The notes under the pieces: generated by a model | The model's input: the letters and a program-made list of their open reading frames with translations, nothing else | Databases searched by the model: none | Told to the model about the DNA's origin: nothing | Source: Bradyrhizobium oligotrophicum S58 | GTDB lineage: Bacteria; Pseudomonadota; Alphaproteobacteria; Rhizobiales; Xanthobacteraceae | Direction of reading: 5' to 3' | DNA: 64,000 nucleotides | Assembly (NCBI RefSeq): GCF_000344805.1 | Contig: NC_020453.1 | Coordinates: 8,040,001 to 8,104,000, forward strand | Shown: piece after piece, positions 1-10,384 of the stretch | Position numbering within the stretch: the stretch's first letter is position 1 | How the letters are laid out: each line of letters opens with the position of its first letter | Program-made: the position numbers and the translations under genes

Positions 1-1
1 C

Positions 2-337
2 CTGCTCCGCTTCGGCTGCATCGCCGGCGCCCTGCTCGGTCAGGCTTCGCCCGCCGAATACCAGGCGCTGGATGATTACGGCCGCGCGCTCGGCGAAGCC
101 TTTCAGATCGCCGACGACCTGCTCGACGTCGAGGGCGATGCCGCTACGCTCGGCAAGCCGGCCGGCGCCGACGCCGAGCTCGGCAAGACCACCTTCGTCA
201 CCCAGCTCGGCATCGAGGGCGCCAAGCAGCGCGTTCGCGACCTGCTGGCTCGCGGTGACGCGGCGCTGTCGATCTTCGGCGCCAAGGGCGACGTGCTGCG
301 CGCGGCCGCTCATTTCGTCGCCGAACGCAAGAGCTGA
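2..337 (+). CDS. Polyprenyl (farnesyl/geranylgeranyl) diphosphate synthase, C-terminal part
   Basis: This is the 3' end of a gene that starts before the window. The visible ~111 residues contain FQIADDLLD, the second aspartate-rich motif (DDxxD) of trans-prenyl diphosphate synthases, which binds Mg-pyrophosphate. It is followed by the usual LGKPAGAD and GKTTFV stretch near the family C-terminus. The enzyme condenses isopentenyl diphosphate with an allylic diphosphate in the cytoplasm. Chain length cannot be judged because the first Asp-rich motif is outside the window; farnesyl diphosphate synthase (IspA type) is the likeliest. The stop is TGA, and the next gene begins 9 bases later, so the two are probably co-transcribed. 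Confidence 0.85.
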   Translation: MLRFGCIAGALLGQASPAEYQALDDYGRALGEAFQIADDLLDVEGDAATLGKPAGADAELGKTTFVTQLGIEGAKQRVRDLLARGDAALSIFGAKGDVLRAAAHFVAERKS

Positions 338-346
338 GGCGAGGCA

Positions 347-1042
347 TTGGCCGGAGTCCATCCCGACGATCCGGACCTCGCCCGCTTCACGCGGCTGCCG
401 GCTCCACTGCGCGTCGTCTATGCGCGTCCGCGCACCTTCGTCGCGCTCGGCATCGCGATCGCAGCGTTCTTCCTGCTGCCGTCAGCACTGCGGCTGATCA
501 CACGGCTGCTGCTGAGCTGGGACATCTTCACCGCGATCTACCTCGTCCTGGTCGCGCTGATGATGCTCAGATGCGAGCAGCATCATCACATTCGCCGCGA
601 CGCCATCAAGCAGGACGACGGCCGCTTCGTCATCCTGCTGGTCACCGCACTCGGCGCCTTCGCCAGCATCGCCGCGATCGTGCTCGAGCTCGGCGCCTCC
701 AAACGCGACGCCCCCGCGCTGACGCTGTCGCTGCTCACGGTCTCGCTATCCTGGGCCGCGGTGCACACCACCTTCGCCCTGCACTACGCCCATGACTACT
801 ACCGCGGCGCCAAGCCCGGCGGCCTGCAATTCCCGAGCGGCGACAAGGACGAGCACGCCGACTATTGGGACTTCGTCTACTTCTCCTTCATCATCGGCAT
901 GACCGCCCAGGTCTCCGATGTCGGCATCACCGACAAGGTCATCCGCCGTACTGCGACCGTGCACGGCATCATCTCGTTCGTCTACAACACCGCGCTGGTC
1001 GCGTTGATGGTCAACATCGCCGCCAGCGCGATCTCGTCCTGA
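347..1042 (+). CDS. DUF1345 family integral membrane protein
   Basis: A 231-residue protein with a TTG start placed just after an AGGCGAGG-like ribosome site and only 9 bases after the prenyl synthase. After a short cytoplasmic N-terminus (HPDDPDLARFTRLPAPLR) there are several hydrophobic segments (about residues 27-45, 55-75, 95-115, 125-140, 180-200 and 208-228). The stretch DYWDFVYFSFIIGMTAQVSDV is typical of the DUF1345 family, whose function is unknown. Its stop abuts the stop of the convergent caspase-like gene with no spacer. Family assignment is from remembered motif patterns. Confidence 0.8.
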   Translation: MAGVHPDDPDLARFTRLPAPLRVVYARPRTFVALGIAIAAFFLLPSALRLITRLLLSWDIFTAIYLVLVALMMLRCEQHHHIRRDAIKQDDGRFVILLVTALGAFASIAAIVLELGASKRDAPALTLSLLTVSLSWAAVHTTFALHYAHDYYRGAKPGGLQFPSGDKDEHADYWDFVYFSFIIGMTAQVSDVGITDKVIRRTATVHGIISFVYNTALVALMVNIAASAISS

Positions 1043-2947
1043 TCAGTTGCACACCTCGACGCTGGCGTTGTTGGCCGGGCCGCCGCCGCCGCGATAGTCG
1101 AGGTGGCAGCCGGGCCGGACCGCGCGGCAGAGATAGGCGTCGCAATAGATCTGGCCCGAGGACCGCGCCGGCCGAGCTGCCTGCGCCTGCGGCTTGGCGA
1201 TACCAGGGGCCATTCCGATGCCGGCACCGATGCCGCCGCCACCGACCCCCACACCGACGCCGACGCTGGGAGCGGGCAATGGCAGCCCCGGCTCGGCGGA
1301 GCGTGAACGACGGCGCGACGGCACGTCCTCGTCGTCGCGGCCGTCGCGCTTCGCGACCGGCTTCTTCTCGCGACGCTTCTCGCAGTCATTGTCGTCATTG
1401 AGGAACGAGCCCTCCGCGCAGACGATACGGGTGCAGCGGTCGCCATCCGATTTATAGCCGTGCTGGCAGACCAGCGGGCAGACGCGGGCCTGCTTGAGCT
1501 TGATCGCCTCCAGCGCATCGGCCGATGCAGCCTGGGTGTCGAGCCTGGTGCCTGCATAACGGTTGAACTGCGACAGCGAGCGGCGCGAGGCCGAACCCCA
1601 ATCGCCATCGGCGTCCTCGGTGAGGCAGCCGACGCGGCGCAGCTCGAGCTGCACCGACTTGGCGAGATCGGCGGGCTGCGATGCCGGCGTCAGCGAAGCG
1701 ACCTGCGGCCCCTTCTCGGGCGCGACCGGCTGCGCAGCAGGCGAGGTCGCCGCGCGCGGATTGTCAGCCGCCGCGAGCTGCTGCTCCGCGCGCTTCTTCT
1801 CCGCATCGGCGGCCTGCTGCTGCGCCAGCTGGGTGGCCTTCTCGGCCGCGATCCGCGCCTGCTCGGCCGCCCTGGCCTCGGCCTCCGCCTTGGCGAGGGT
1901 GTCCTTGCGCGCGCCCAAGGCTGCGAGCCGCGCCCGTTCGGCCTCGGTGGTGCGCGCCTTCTCGACCGCGGCAGCGCGGTTCTCCTCCGCGGTGAGCTTC
2001 TCGAGCTGGAGCTTGGCCAAGCTCGCATAGAAGCCATCGGGGTATTGAGCGAGGAACGCGTTCAACGCGCCCTTGTTGCCGACTTGCATGGCGAGCTCGT
2101 AGTCACGCCGCGTGTCGGCCTGCGGGTTCGCAACCGGGGCCGGAGCCACCGGCATCTGCGTGACCACGCGCGGCACGCCCGGCACCAGCGGCACGTCCTC
2201 TCCGCCGAGCGAGCCGTAGACGAACGGCTCCTGGCGGTTGGCCGTGGACTTCAGCACCTCGTCGCGCACGAAGCCGAACGCCTTGCGGACGTCGAGGCCG
2301 GGCGTCGCGATGTGCCGTGACAGCGCCAGGGTGAACGGCGAGTTCTTGCCGTCGCCATCCTGCGCGGTCGAGCCGGCCTTGGCGGAATAGGCGATCAGCG
2401 TGTTGGGGCTGGTCGGCTCGACCTTGGCGAGGCCGCGGCCGAGGCTGCGGGTCGCCACCGTGCGCTGCATGTTGCGGGTGAACGGATTGTCGCGGCAGGC
2501 ATCGAGAATGACGAGCCGCAGCTTCTTCGCCGGCTCGACGGCAACCAGGATGCGGTCGAGCGACAGCGTCTCGTCGTAGACGTCGGTGTCACGCTCGAGC
2601 CGGGCATCGATCGGGATCAGGTAGTTCGAGCCCTCGACCTCCATGCCGTGGCCGGCGTAGTAGACCACCGCGATGTCGGCATCGCGGGCGGCATCGGCGA
2701 AATCGCGCAAGGCCCGCCTTGTCTCCCGGGCGGTGAGATCGCGCCTGTAATCCACGACGTCGAAGCCTGCGCTCTTGAAGGTCGCCGTCATCACCGCGCC
2801 GTCATTGGCGGGGTTCGTCAGCTGCGGCACGTTCTGATAGGCGGAATTGCCGATGACGAGCGCAACCCGCTTCTCTGCGAGCGCCGGATGGCCGGCCAGC
2901 AGCAGGGCTGCCGCCAGGAGAAAACCGCCCAATCGAACTGACCACAT
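1043..2947 (-). CDS. Secreted caspase-like (metacaspase, C14) protein with C-terminal peptidoglycan-binding-like region
   Basis: 634 residues from the ATG at 2947. That start is preferred because it begins directly with a signal peptide (residues 1-24, cut after ALA). The caspase-like domain covers about residues 25-240. The catalytic pair is visible: His100 in YYAGHG and Cys151 in LDACRDNPF. A long Ala/Glu/Lys-rich coiled region follows (about 330-440), then a PG_binding_1-like segment (LAKSVQLELRRVGCLTEDADG), a cysteine-rich part, and a Gly/Val-rich tail. Such proteins are Arg/Lys-specific peptidases of the periplasm or envelope, with unknown substrates. The gene is divergent from the NTF2-fold gene, and a perfect palindrome lies between them. 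Confidence 0.88.
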   Translation of the reverse strand: MWSVRLGGFLLAAALLLAGHPALAEKRVALVIGNSAYQNVPQLTNPANDGAVMTATFKSAGFDVVDYRRDLTARETRRALRDFADAARDADIAVVYYAGHGMEVEGSNYLIPIDARLERDTDVYDETLSLDRILVAVEPAKKLRLVILDACRDNPFTRNMQRTVATRSLGRGLAKVEPTSPNTLIAYSAKAGSTAQDGDGKNSPFTLALSRHIATPGLDVRKAFGFVRDEVLKSTANRQEPFVYGSLGGEDVPLVPGVPRVVTQMPVAPAPVANPQADTRRDYELAMQVGNKGALNAFLAQYPDGFYASLAKLQLEKLTAEENRAAAVEKARTTEAERARLAALGARKDTLAKAEAEARAAEQARIAAEKATQLAQQQAADAEKKRAEQQLAAADNPRAATSPAAQPVAPEKGPQVASLTPASQPADLAKSVQLELRRVGCLTEDADGDWGSASRRSLSQFNRYAGTRLDTQAASADALEAIKLKQARVCPLVCQHGYKSDGDRCTRIVCAEGSFLNDDNDCEKRREKKPVAKRDGRDDEDVPSRRRSRSAEPGLPLPAPSVGVGVGVGGGGIGAGIGMAPGIAKPQAQAARPARSSGQIYCDAYLCRAVRPGCHLDYRGGGGPANNASVEVCN

Positions 2948-3013
2948 CGTACCTACCCCATAGCCCTGGGAAACATGCCCGCTCTGCCTATCAGATTGCG
3001 GGCCATTCGGCTT

Positions 3014-3027
3014 GTGATCGGGATCAC
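3014..3027. promoter_or_regulatory. Palindrome GTGATC-GG-GATCAC, candidate CRP/FNR-family site
   Basis: A perfect 6-2-6 inverted repeat in the divergent intergenic region between the caspase-like gene (start 2947) and the NTF2-fold gene (start 3169). The core TGA-N6-TCA matches the general CRP/FNR/FixK pattern, but the outer bases are G and C instead of the T and A expected for FixK. Binding is inferred, not shown. Confidence 0.35.
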
Positions 3028-3168
3028 GCAGGGTTATTCCGGAACATCCCGCTTCGGCCGCCATATTTCTGTCGACGGAGCATCGGCCGCAGTTCATGGC
3101 TTGCCAAGCTCGGTTTTGCATCGAAAATGCGATCCTTGTTTGTCCGCGGTTCCCCTAAGGAGTTGGCC

Positions 3169-3543
3169 ATGAGCGCAGACCGTTCCACCGTCGAGGCCGT
3201 CGTGCAGGGCTATTTCGACGCGCTCTACGAGGGCGACGCCGACAAGCTCGGCGCCGTGTTCCACCCCACCGCCGACCTGCGCTGGGTCGAGAACGGCGAG
3301 CTCAAGATCCTGACCGTGCCGGACTGGCTGGCCTGGGTGCGCAAGCGCCCGTCCGCGAAGGGCGAAGGCAAGCCGCGCGAGGACTTCATCGTCACCATCG
3401 ACCGTTCGGACGACAAGACCGCCTTCATCAAGGTGCGCTGCCAGCTGCCGCCGCGCTATTTCACCGATTATCTCGTGGCCATGAAGCTGAACGACGGCTG
3501 GCAGATCGTCTCCAAATCCTACCGCTACGACCTCAGGGATTGA
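3169..3543 (+). CDS. Nuclear transport factor 2-fold (putative lumazine-binding/SnoaL-like) protein
   Basis: 124 residues. The ATG at 3169 is chosen because AAGGAG lies 7 bases upstream; a longer reading from 3127 would bury this site. The pattern STVEAVVQGYFDALYEGDADKLGAVFHPTA, then a central acidic/aromatic strand region, ending in YLVAMKLNDGWQIVSKSY, is that of small NTF2-like cone-shaped proteins. These bind or convert small ligands, and the ligand cannot be read from sequence. It is followed 30 bases later by the Na+/H+ antiporter, so the pair may be one transcript. Confidence 0.8.
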   Translation: MSADRSTVEAVVQGYFDALYEGDADKLGAVFHPTADLRWVENGELKILTVPDWLAWVRKRPSAKGEGKPREDFIVTIDRSDDKTAFIKVRCQLPPRYFTDYLVAMKLNDGWQIVSKSYRYDLRD

Positions 3544-3573
3544 GCCCGGCGCAGCGACGCCCGGCCCGCACCA

Positions 3574-5181
3574 ATGGAAGCTCACTTTCAGATATTCCTG
3601 ATCCTGCTGGCCGTACTGGCAGGAACCGCCCTGATCGCGCGGCGCGCCAACATCGCGCCGGCGATCCTGTTGATGCTCGCCGGCATCGGGCTCGCCTTCG
3701 TGCCGGGCATGCCGGCCTTCGCGCTGCCACCGGAGCTGGTCCTGCTGGTGGTGCTGCCGCCGCTGATCTATTCGTCGAGCGTCGCGATGAGCTGGCGCGA
3801 ATTCAAGCGCAACCTGCGTCCGATCGTGCTGCTCGCGGTCGGCTGCGTGATCTTCACCGCCTCCATGGTGGCCACTGCGACCCACACCCTTCTCGGCCTG
3901 CCCTGGAGCCTCGGCTTCCTGCTCGGCGCCATCGTGGCGCCGCCCGACGTGGTGGCGCCGCTCGCCATCGCCCGCCGCCTGCATCTGCCGCGCCGGGTGA
4001 TGGTGATCCTCGAAGGCGAGGGCCTCGCCAATGATGCGACGGCCCTGATCCTCTACCGTTTTGCGGTGGCTGCGATCATGACCGGCACTTTTTCCTTCCC
4101 CGTGGCCGCCGGCGAGTTCGCCGCGATCGTGGTCGGCGAGATCGCCTTCGGCATCGGTGTCGGCTGGCTGATGCTGCGCGCGCGCCATTATTCGCGCGAT
4201 CCGCAGGTCGAGATCACGCTGTCCCTGCTGACGCCCTATCTGGCCTATTGGATCCCCGAGCATGTCGGCGGCTCCGGCGTGATCGCGACGGTCGCCTGTG
4301 GCCTCTATATGAGCTGGAACGGACCGTTGTGGATCTCGTCGGCGACCCGCCTGCAGGGTGTCTTCTTCTGGGACCTCGTGGTCTACCTGATCGAGGGCAT
4401 GCTGTTCCTGCTGACCGGCTTCCAGATGCGGCTGATCTACGAGAAGTCGAAGGCGTTCCCGCTCGACGAAATCATGATCGCCACCGCGCTGGTGGTCGCG
4501 ATCGTCGTGATCGCACGCTTCGCCTGGACGTTTCCGGCGACCATCCTGCCGCGCGTCCTGAGCCCCTCGCTGCGCGCCCGCGATCCGCTGCCGCCGTGGC
4601 AGCAGACCTTCATCATCGGCTTCACCGGCGTGCGCGGCACAGTCTCGCTCGCGACCGCGCTGGCGCTGCCGCTGACGTTGTCGAGCGGCGAGCCGTTTCC
4701 CTATCGCGACGAGATCCTGTTCGTCGCCTTTGGCGTGATCTTCTTCACCCTGATCGGGCTCGGCCTGACCTTGCCGCCGGTGGTGCGCTGGCTCGGCGTC
4801 GGGCAGGAGGGCCGCGCCGAGCATGTGCACGAGCATGAGCAGGAGATCGCCGCGCGCCGCGAGACGCTCGACCGGGCGCTGCAGTCGCTGGAGACGATGA
4901 CCAATGACCGCGAGCTGTCCGACGAGGTGGTGCGGCTGCTGCGGGCCCGGCACGAGGTGCGCGCCAACCAGCTGCCGGAGTCGCTCAACCCCGACGACTA
5001 CGACGCCTCCGCGCTCGGCATCGAGCTGACCCGCGAACTGATCGGCGTGGAACGCAAGACCATCCACGTCATGCTTCGCGACGGCAAGATCACCGACGAA
5101 ACCCGCCGCCGCATCGAGCGCGACCTCGACCTGGAGGAAGCGAGCCTTGCCAACCGGGAATATGGCCACGTGCCGCTGTAG
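3574..5181 (+). CDS. CPA1-family Na+/H+ antiporter
   Basis: 535 residues. The first ~400 form about 12 hydrophobic segments, starting at residue 5 without a signal peptide. The stretch GAIVAPPDVVAPLAIARRL followed by ILEGEGLANDATALILYRFAVAA carries the Asp/Asn-rich ion-exchange motifs of bacterial NhaP/CPA1 exchangers. GFTGVRGTVSLATALALPL is a second conserved family motif. The last ~130 residues (from about 405) are charged and helical, a cytoplasmic tail with EHVHEHEQEIAARRETLDRALQSLE. It exchanges Na+ (or K+) for protons at the inner membrane. The downstream side is a long repeat-filled intergenic region. Confidence 0.92.
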   Translation: MEAHFQIFLILLAVLAGTALIARRANIAPAILLMLAGIGLAFVPGMPAFALPPELVLLVVLPPLIYSSSVAMSWREFKRNLRPIVLLAVGCVIFTASMVATATHTLLGLPWSLGFLLGAIVAPPDVVAPLAIARRLHLPRRVMVILEGEGLANDATALILYRFAVAAIMTGTFSFPVAAGEFAAIVVGEIAFGIGVGWLMLRARHYSRDPQVEITLSLLTPYLAYWIPEHVGGSGVIATVACGLYMSWNGPLWISSATRLQGVFFWDLVVYLIEGMLFLLTGFQMRLIYEKSKAFPLDEIMIATALVVAIVVIARFAWTFPATILPRVLSPSLRARDPLPPWQQTFIIGFTGVRGTVSLATALALPLTLSSGEPFPYRDEILFVAFGVIFFTLIGLGLTLPPVVRWLGVGQEGRAEHVHEHEQEIAARRETLDRALQSLETMTNDRELSDEVVRLLRARHEVRANQLPESLNPDDYDASALGIELTRELIGVERKTIHVMLRDGKITDETRRRIERDLDLEEASLANREYGHVPL

Positions 5182-5222
5182 GCGCGGAGTTGCGGGGCGC
5201 GCCCGCGCATCATGCACACCAT

Positions 5223-5291
5223 CATTGCGAGCGCAGCGAAGCAATCCAGAGTCCTTGCGCAGCCCTGGATTGCTTCGCTTCGCTCGCAATG
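5223..5291. repeat. Dispersed palindrome, family A (ATTGCGAG...CTCGCAAT)
   Basis: Left arm 5223-5249 and right arm 5265-5291 are near-perfect reverse complements (about 27 bases each) around a 15-base centre. A related copy lies at 20210-20285. Both sit between genes, so the element behaves like a rhizobial REP/RIME-type intergenic palindrome that can fold into a long hairpin in RNA. Confidence 0.85.
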
Positions 5292-5347
5292 ACGGAGGAT
5301 AGGACACGTATTTCTCTCCGCTGTCATCTCCCGCCATCATCTCTGCG

Positions 5348-5445
5348 TCATCGCCCGCGCAGGCGGGCGATGCAGTATTCCAGAGGCGGCACGGCTCATC
5401 ACGACTGCCGCGGCGTACTGGATCACCCGCCTGCGCGGGTGATGA
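5348..5445. repeat. Dispersed palindrome, family B (TCATCGCCCGCGCAGGCGGGCGAT type)
   Basis: Outer arms read GCCCGCGCAGGCGGGCGATG and CACCCGCCTGCGCGGGTGATG, with inner GCAGTATTCCAGAGGC and GTACTGGATC. Similar copies are at about 18021-18110, 36603-36737 and 38417-38500, all intergenic. No coding function is seen. Confidence 0.75.
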
Positions 5446-5525
5446 CATCGAGAATGACGATCGCGTGCGGTCACATCATGGATATCAGACATGGGTTCGC
5501 ACCCTCGCGGCCTGTTCTGCCCGAG

Positions 5526-6060
5526 TTATGAGTTTCTTCTCGCCCTCTCCAATCGGAGGGCGCAGGGAAGGCCGGGCCCCGACTGAGGCCCGTGGCCCGC
5601 CTGCGAAAAAAATGCAGGCGGCAGGAACCACAGGTACAGCCGGAACGACCCGGCCTTCCCCGCGCGATGGTTTTAACGGCTGCTTCGCACTCTCCCCGGG
5701 GACCGGGCTTTCTTGCCCCCGTCACCAGCGGATCATCACCGCCGGCTTGGCATCAGCATCGGGATGTCGGGACCATGCGACTTGACCGTCCGCGCCATGA
5801 CGTTCGTCCGCAAGCTCTTGGAGCTCACTGCGCCACGTCGCGTCCACCACATCCCGCCTCCACGTTCGTGACGACCGCGAAGCGCCCCTCTCAGCGAGGC
5901 GGGACGTGCGGAAAGATCGTTCTGATTTGCCCGACGGCACAAGCGATTTCTTTTTTACAGAAGGACTGGACAGGCCAAATCAGCTTGAGATCGCTCGACA
6001 AATTAGCCGCTGGGCGCGGATAGATTTAGCGCGCACAACGTCGAGGGCAATGCCGCCGCT
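5526..6060 (-). repeat. About 0.5-kb dispersed Bradyrhizobium-type repeat, degenerate copy
   Basis: Read on the minus strand, this stretch contains in order: a run around CTGTAAAAAAGAAATCGC, then CCCGCCTCGCTGAGAGGGGC, TCACGAACGTGGAGGCGGGAT, GCAAGAAAGCCCGGTCCCCG, TAAAACCATCGCGCGGGGAA, a palindromic GCCTGCATTTTTTTCGCAGGC, and finally CCGGCCTTCCCTGCGCCCTC. I recognise this order from multi-copy intergenic sequences in Bradyrhizobium genomes; that is memory, not a search. Short open frames in it are poorly conserved and not called. The 5182-6092 gap holds no other gene that I can support. Confidence 0.6.
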
Positions 6061-6092
6061 CATTTCGCCCGTCTTACGTCAAGCCAACCGCC

Positions 6093-6605
6093 TCACCGCT
6101 CGATCATCCAGCGCGTGACCGCCTGGTGGTAGTTCATCGGGCCGGGGACGGTCTTGTAGGTCTTCAGATAGCGGAAGCCGGCCTTCTGCAGTGCGCGGTT
6201 GGGGGCGATGTTGTAGGCGTTCGGCTCGCAGAACAGCTGCTTGAGCTGCAGCCGCTCGAAATACAAGTCGACGCTGCGGCGGACACATTCAGCGCCGAGG
6301 CCGCGGCCGCGCAGCTCCGGCTCGGTGACGTGCAGATGCATGTGGGCGCGATTGCCGAACACGATGCGGTCGCAGCTGGAGAAGCCGATCGGCCGGCCGT
6401 CGAGCCGCCAGATCACCAAGAGCGCAGCGCGCTCGGCCAGCGGCGTCGCGTACAGCGTCTTGAACAGGTTGCTCCAGACCGGCCTGGTCGGCATCCGCGT
6501 CGGATCGATGCCGATCACATCGAGCTGCTCGATGCTCGACGAATAGAAGTAGTCGATGACCAGCGCGGTCTCGGCGAGTTCCATTTCACGGATATCGAGA
6601 GTCAT
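6093..6605 (-). CDS. GNAT-family N-acetyltransferase
   Basis: 170 residues from the ATG at 6605, which has GAGGA about 8 bases upstream. The stretch HMHLHVTEPELRGRGLGAECVRRSVDL contains the acetyl-CoA pyrophosphate-binding motif A (RGRGLG). It is followed by LKQLFCEPNAYNIAPNRALQKAGFRYL, the motif B region (N..A.....AGF). Proteins of this fold transfer acetyl groups from acetyl-CoA to amines; the substrate here is unknown. The gene stands alone between two repeat-filled spacers. Confidence 0.85.
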   Translation of the reverse strand: MTLDIREMELAETALVIDYFYSSSIEQLDVIGIDPTRMPTRPVWSNLFKTLYATPLAERAALLVIWRLDGRPIGFSSCDRIVFGNRAHMHLHVTEPELRGRGLGAECVRRSVDLYFERLQLKQLFCEPNAYNIAPNRALQKAGFRYLKTYKTVPGPMNYHQAVTRWMIER

Positions 6606-6819
6606 CGAGGCGTCCTCTTCAGCAGGCCTCAAGGTGCTGATCATGCGGGCAGCAGTGGGGCGCGGCGGCGGATCGTGCCGGTCACGGCGGCGGAGTACGG
6701 GGCGGCAGCGGCGCTGCGGGAAAATCTCAGAATGAGGCGCGCGGGACAAGCAGCCGCGGGTTGTGAGGATGGGGCTGTCTCACCCGCAACAGGGTGAGTT
6801 GTGACGACGGATGTTGCGG

Positions 6820-7052
6820 CCCTCTTACCTTTCCCCGCTCTTTGCGGGGAGAGGTCGGATTGCACAGCAATCCGGGTGAGGGGCATGGCACAGACGGGGC
6901 CAGATCATCGATCCGCCGGACGGGCACGACTACTGGGCTCGGATCTGGAATGTCGCAGATGTATTTGTTCAGTCCGTTGCAGAGAGCCTGCACCGCCCGT
7001 GCGGCTGCCCCTCACCCCGACCCTCTCCCCGTAAGAACGGGAAGAGCGAGCG
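6820..7052. repeat. Dispersed repeat, family D (CCCTCACCC / TCTCCCCG)
   Basis: The spacer between the acetyltransferase and ispG contains CCCCGCTCTTTGCGGGGAGAG, CAATCCGGGTGAGGGGC and later CCCCTCACCCCGACCCTCTC with CCCCGTAAGAACGGG. These blocks form inverted pairs across the spacer. The same blocks in the same order occur at 9541-9722. Together they flank the ispG-transporter pair. No gene is seen in 6606-7157. Confidence 0.75.
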
Positions 7053-7157
7053 CACCGTCGATGCGGTGGCAGGTGGGATACGATCCACTGCGCAGGCGAA
7101 AGACTGCGAACGCAGCAGCTTCCAAGATGGCGCGCCGCTGCCTGAGAGGCGCGCGCC

Positions 7158-8471
<1,314 letters not shown>

Positions 8472-8484
8472 GGGCGCTCGGATA

Positions 8485-9438
8485 TCAGGTTTTGGTGACA
8501 TTCAGCAATGGATCAGTCGCGGCCAAGACCGCGCGGTTCGGGCGGTTGACGAGAAAAAGCCCAATGATCACAAGCACGGCAGCCAGGCCGAAGGCGAGCG
8601 TCAGGGCGTCATGCAGGATGAAATAGCTCGCCACCACCCCGAATAAAGGGGTGATGAAGGTAAATGCCGACAATTTGCTGGCCGAATAGGCCTTGATCAG
8701 CGCGAACCAGATCGTGAACGTGGTCCCGACCACCCAGATCGACTGGTAGGCGAGCAGCCCGATGACGAACGGACTGGGAACCTGGGTCAGCCGCTCGCCG
8801 GCGATCAGGGCCGCCGCCGCCATGATCGGAACCGAGACCGCCACCTGGTACCCCAAGGCCCGCTCCGGCGCGATGAAGCGCAGGCGACTGCCCTTGATGA
8901 ACACGGTGGTGACGCCCCACAGCAGGCCACCACCGACCACCAGGAGATCTCCGAGCAGGACGCGCCCGTCGACATTGGCCTGCGGAATGCCGATCGCCAG
9001 CGCCACGCCGGTGAAGCTCATCGCCAGCCCGCCCCATTGCGCCGGGCCGAGCCGCTCACCGAGAAAGCGAAACGAGCCGAGCGCGACGAAGAACGGCGCG
9101 GTGTACAGGAATACGACCGCCCGCGACGCCGAGGTCAGCAGCAGACCCTGATAGATCAGCACGAATTCCAGGCCGAACAGCACGCCCGCCACCAGCCCGA
9201 GCATCAGCGTGCCGTCGCGCTCGAACATCCTGACGCCGCGAACCCGAGCGAAGACCAGCAGCACCGGCAGCGCGCCGAGCGAGCGGAACGTCGCCTGCAG
9301 CAGCGGCGGAATTTCCGGCAGCGCCAGTTTGATCGCGATCTGGTTGAAGGCCCAGGACAGGCAGAGCACGAGGGTCACGGCGATGGCGCCCGGGCCGAGC
9401 GGCCGGGTCGCGGCGGACAGGACAGGATTTGCGGACAC
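8485..9438 (-). CDS. EamA/DMT-superfamily transporter
   Basis: 317 residues with about ten hydrophobic helices arranged as two EamA repeats (about residues 18-145 and 165-300). Family features include [21 protein letters not shown] in the first repeat and [16 protein letters not shown] at the start of the second. DMT proteins export or import metabolites such as amino acids; the substrate is not predictable. The stop codon lies 14 bases before the chosen ispG start, so the two are likely one transcript. An unrelated spacer of repeats lies upstream of its start. Confidence 0.9.
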   Translation of the reverse strand: MSANPVLSAATRPLGPGAIAVTLVLCLSWAFNQIAIKLALPEIPPLLQATFRSLGALPVLLVFARVRGVRMFERDGTLMLGLVAGVLFGLEFVLIYQGLLLTSASRAVVFLYTAPFFVALGSFRFLGERLGPAQWGGLAMSFTGVALAIGIPQANVDGRVLLGDLLVVGGGLLWGVTTVFIKGSRLRFIAPERALGYQVAVSVPIMAAAALIAGERLTQVPSPFVIGLLAYQSIWVVGTTFTIWFALIKAYSASKLSAFTFITPLFGVVASYFILHDALTLAFGLAAVLVIIGLFLVNRPNRAVLAATDPLLNVTKT

Positions 9439-9540
9439 GAGGACGTTGGCTCCCGGAAGTCGTTTCTTTTGACCGCAACGGGTGCGGTCGGCGTTGTCTT
9501 GGTCTGCATCATGAGGCGATCAGTGGGCCGGCAGCGGCGG

Positions 9541-9722
9541 TGCACCTCGCCCCGCTCTTGTCCGCCGTAGCTCGAAGAGCGAAGGCGGATGCGGGGAGAG
9601 GCCGGATTGCATCGCCAGATGCAATCCGGGTGAGGGGATACAGGTCTCACCGCGACCACTTCCCGTGCGGCTGCCCCTCACCCCAAACCCTCTCCCCGTA
9701 AGAACGGGGAGAGGGAGCGCAC
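9541..9722. repeat. Dispersed repeat, family D, second copy
   Basis: Contains CCCCGCTCTTGTCC, GCGGGGAGAGGCCGGATTGC, CAATCCGGGTGAGGGGATAC and CCCCTCACCCCAAACCCTCT with CCGTAAGAACGGGGAGAGGG. Same block order as 6820-7052. It fills the 9439-9792 spacer, where I see no gene. Confidence 0.75.
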
Positions 9723-9792
9723 CGTCATTGCGGCGAGATCTCGAATACGATGGTCAGTCACACGTGTACACCTTGCGGCGCAGTGACCAAAC

Positions 9793-10284
9793 TCATGCCG
9801 CCTTCTGGCAGTGTGCGCAGGTGCCGGTGATCTCGACCACCGAAAGCTTCGGCGTGAACCCCGATGCCGCGGCGGCGACCTTGAGGCTCTCGGCAATCGG
9901 TGCGGCCGGAACCTCGCCGACCGCGCCGCACCGCTCGCAGATCAGGAACGCCACCAGCGCCGTCTGCTCGTGGTCGTGGGCGCAGGCGAGGAAGGCGTTG
10001 CGGCTCTCGATGCGGTGCACTAGGCCGTTGGCCATCAGGAACTCGAGCGCGCGATATACCGTGATCGGTGCCGGCCGCGGTGCCACCCTGGCCAGTTCTT
10101 CGATGATCTCATAGGCCCCCAGCGGCCGGTGGCTGGACAGCAGCGCCTGCAGCACCTGGCGACGCAACGGCGTGAATTTCTGGCCGCGCTGGGCGCAGAC
10201 CCGCTCGGCATGGTCGAGGGCATCGGCCGCGCAGCGGCCATGATCATGGTCCGGCGCCGGAAAGGTGGGTTTTGCAAGTGTCAT
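9793..10284 (-). CDS. zur: Fur-family transcriptional repressor, Zur-like
   Basis: 163 residues from the ATG at 10284 (a TTG three codons earlier is an alternative). The N-terminal winged helix includes KFTPLRRQVLQALLSSHRPLGAYEIIEEL and the recognition region PAPITVYRALEFLMANGLVHRIES. The C-terminal metal domain has two CxxC pairs, CERC (116/119) and CAHC (156/159), which hold the structural zinc. The pattern fits Zur (zinc uptake regulator) better than Fur or PerR, including the His-rich start PDHDHGRC. No zinc transporter gene is adjacent, so the subtype assignment rests on sequence only. Confidence 0.85.
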   Translation of the reverse strand: MTLAKPTFPAPDHDHGRCAADALDHAERVCAQRGQKFTPLRRQVLQALLSSHRPLGAYEIIEELARVAPRPAPITVYRALEFLMANGLVHRIESRNAFLACAHDHEQTALVAFLICERCGAVGEVPAAPIAESLKVAAAASGFTPKLSVVEITGTCAHCQKAA

Positions 10285-10384
10285 TGCCGACAATCTAGCA
10301 TTTTAGGCCGAAAGCGCCAAAGGCCGCGGCTGAGCCATGCGTTCAAGGGGGAGCGGGTCCGCACTCCAGCACCATCCAAAATTC

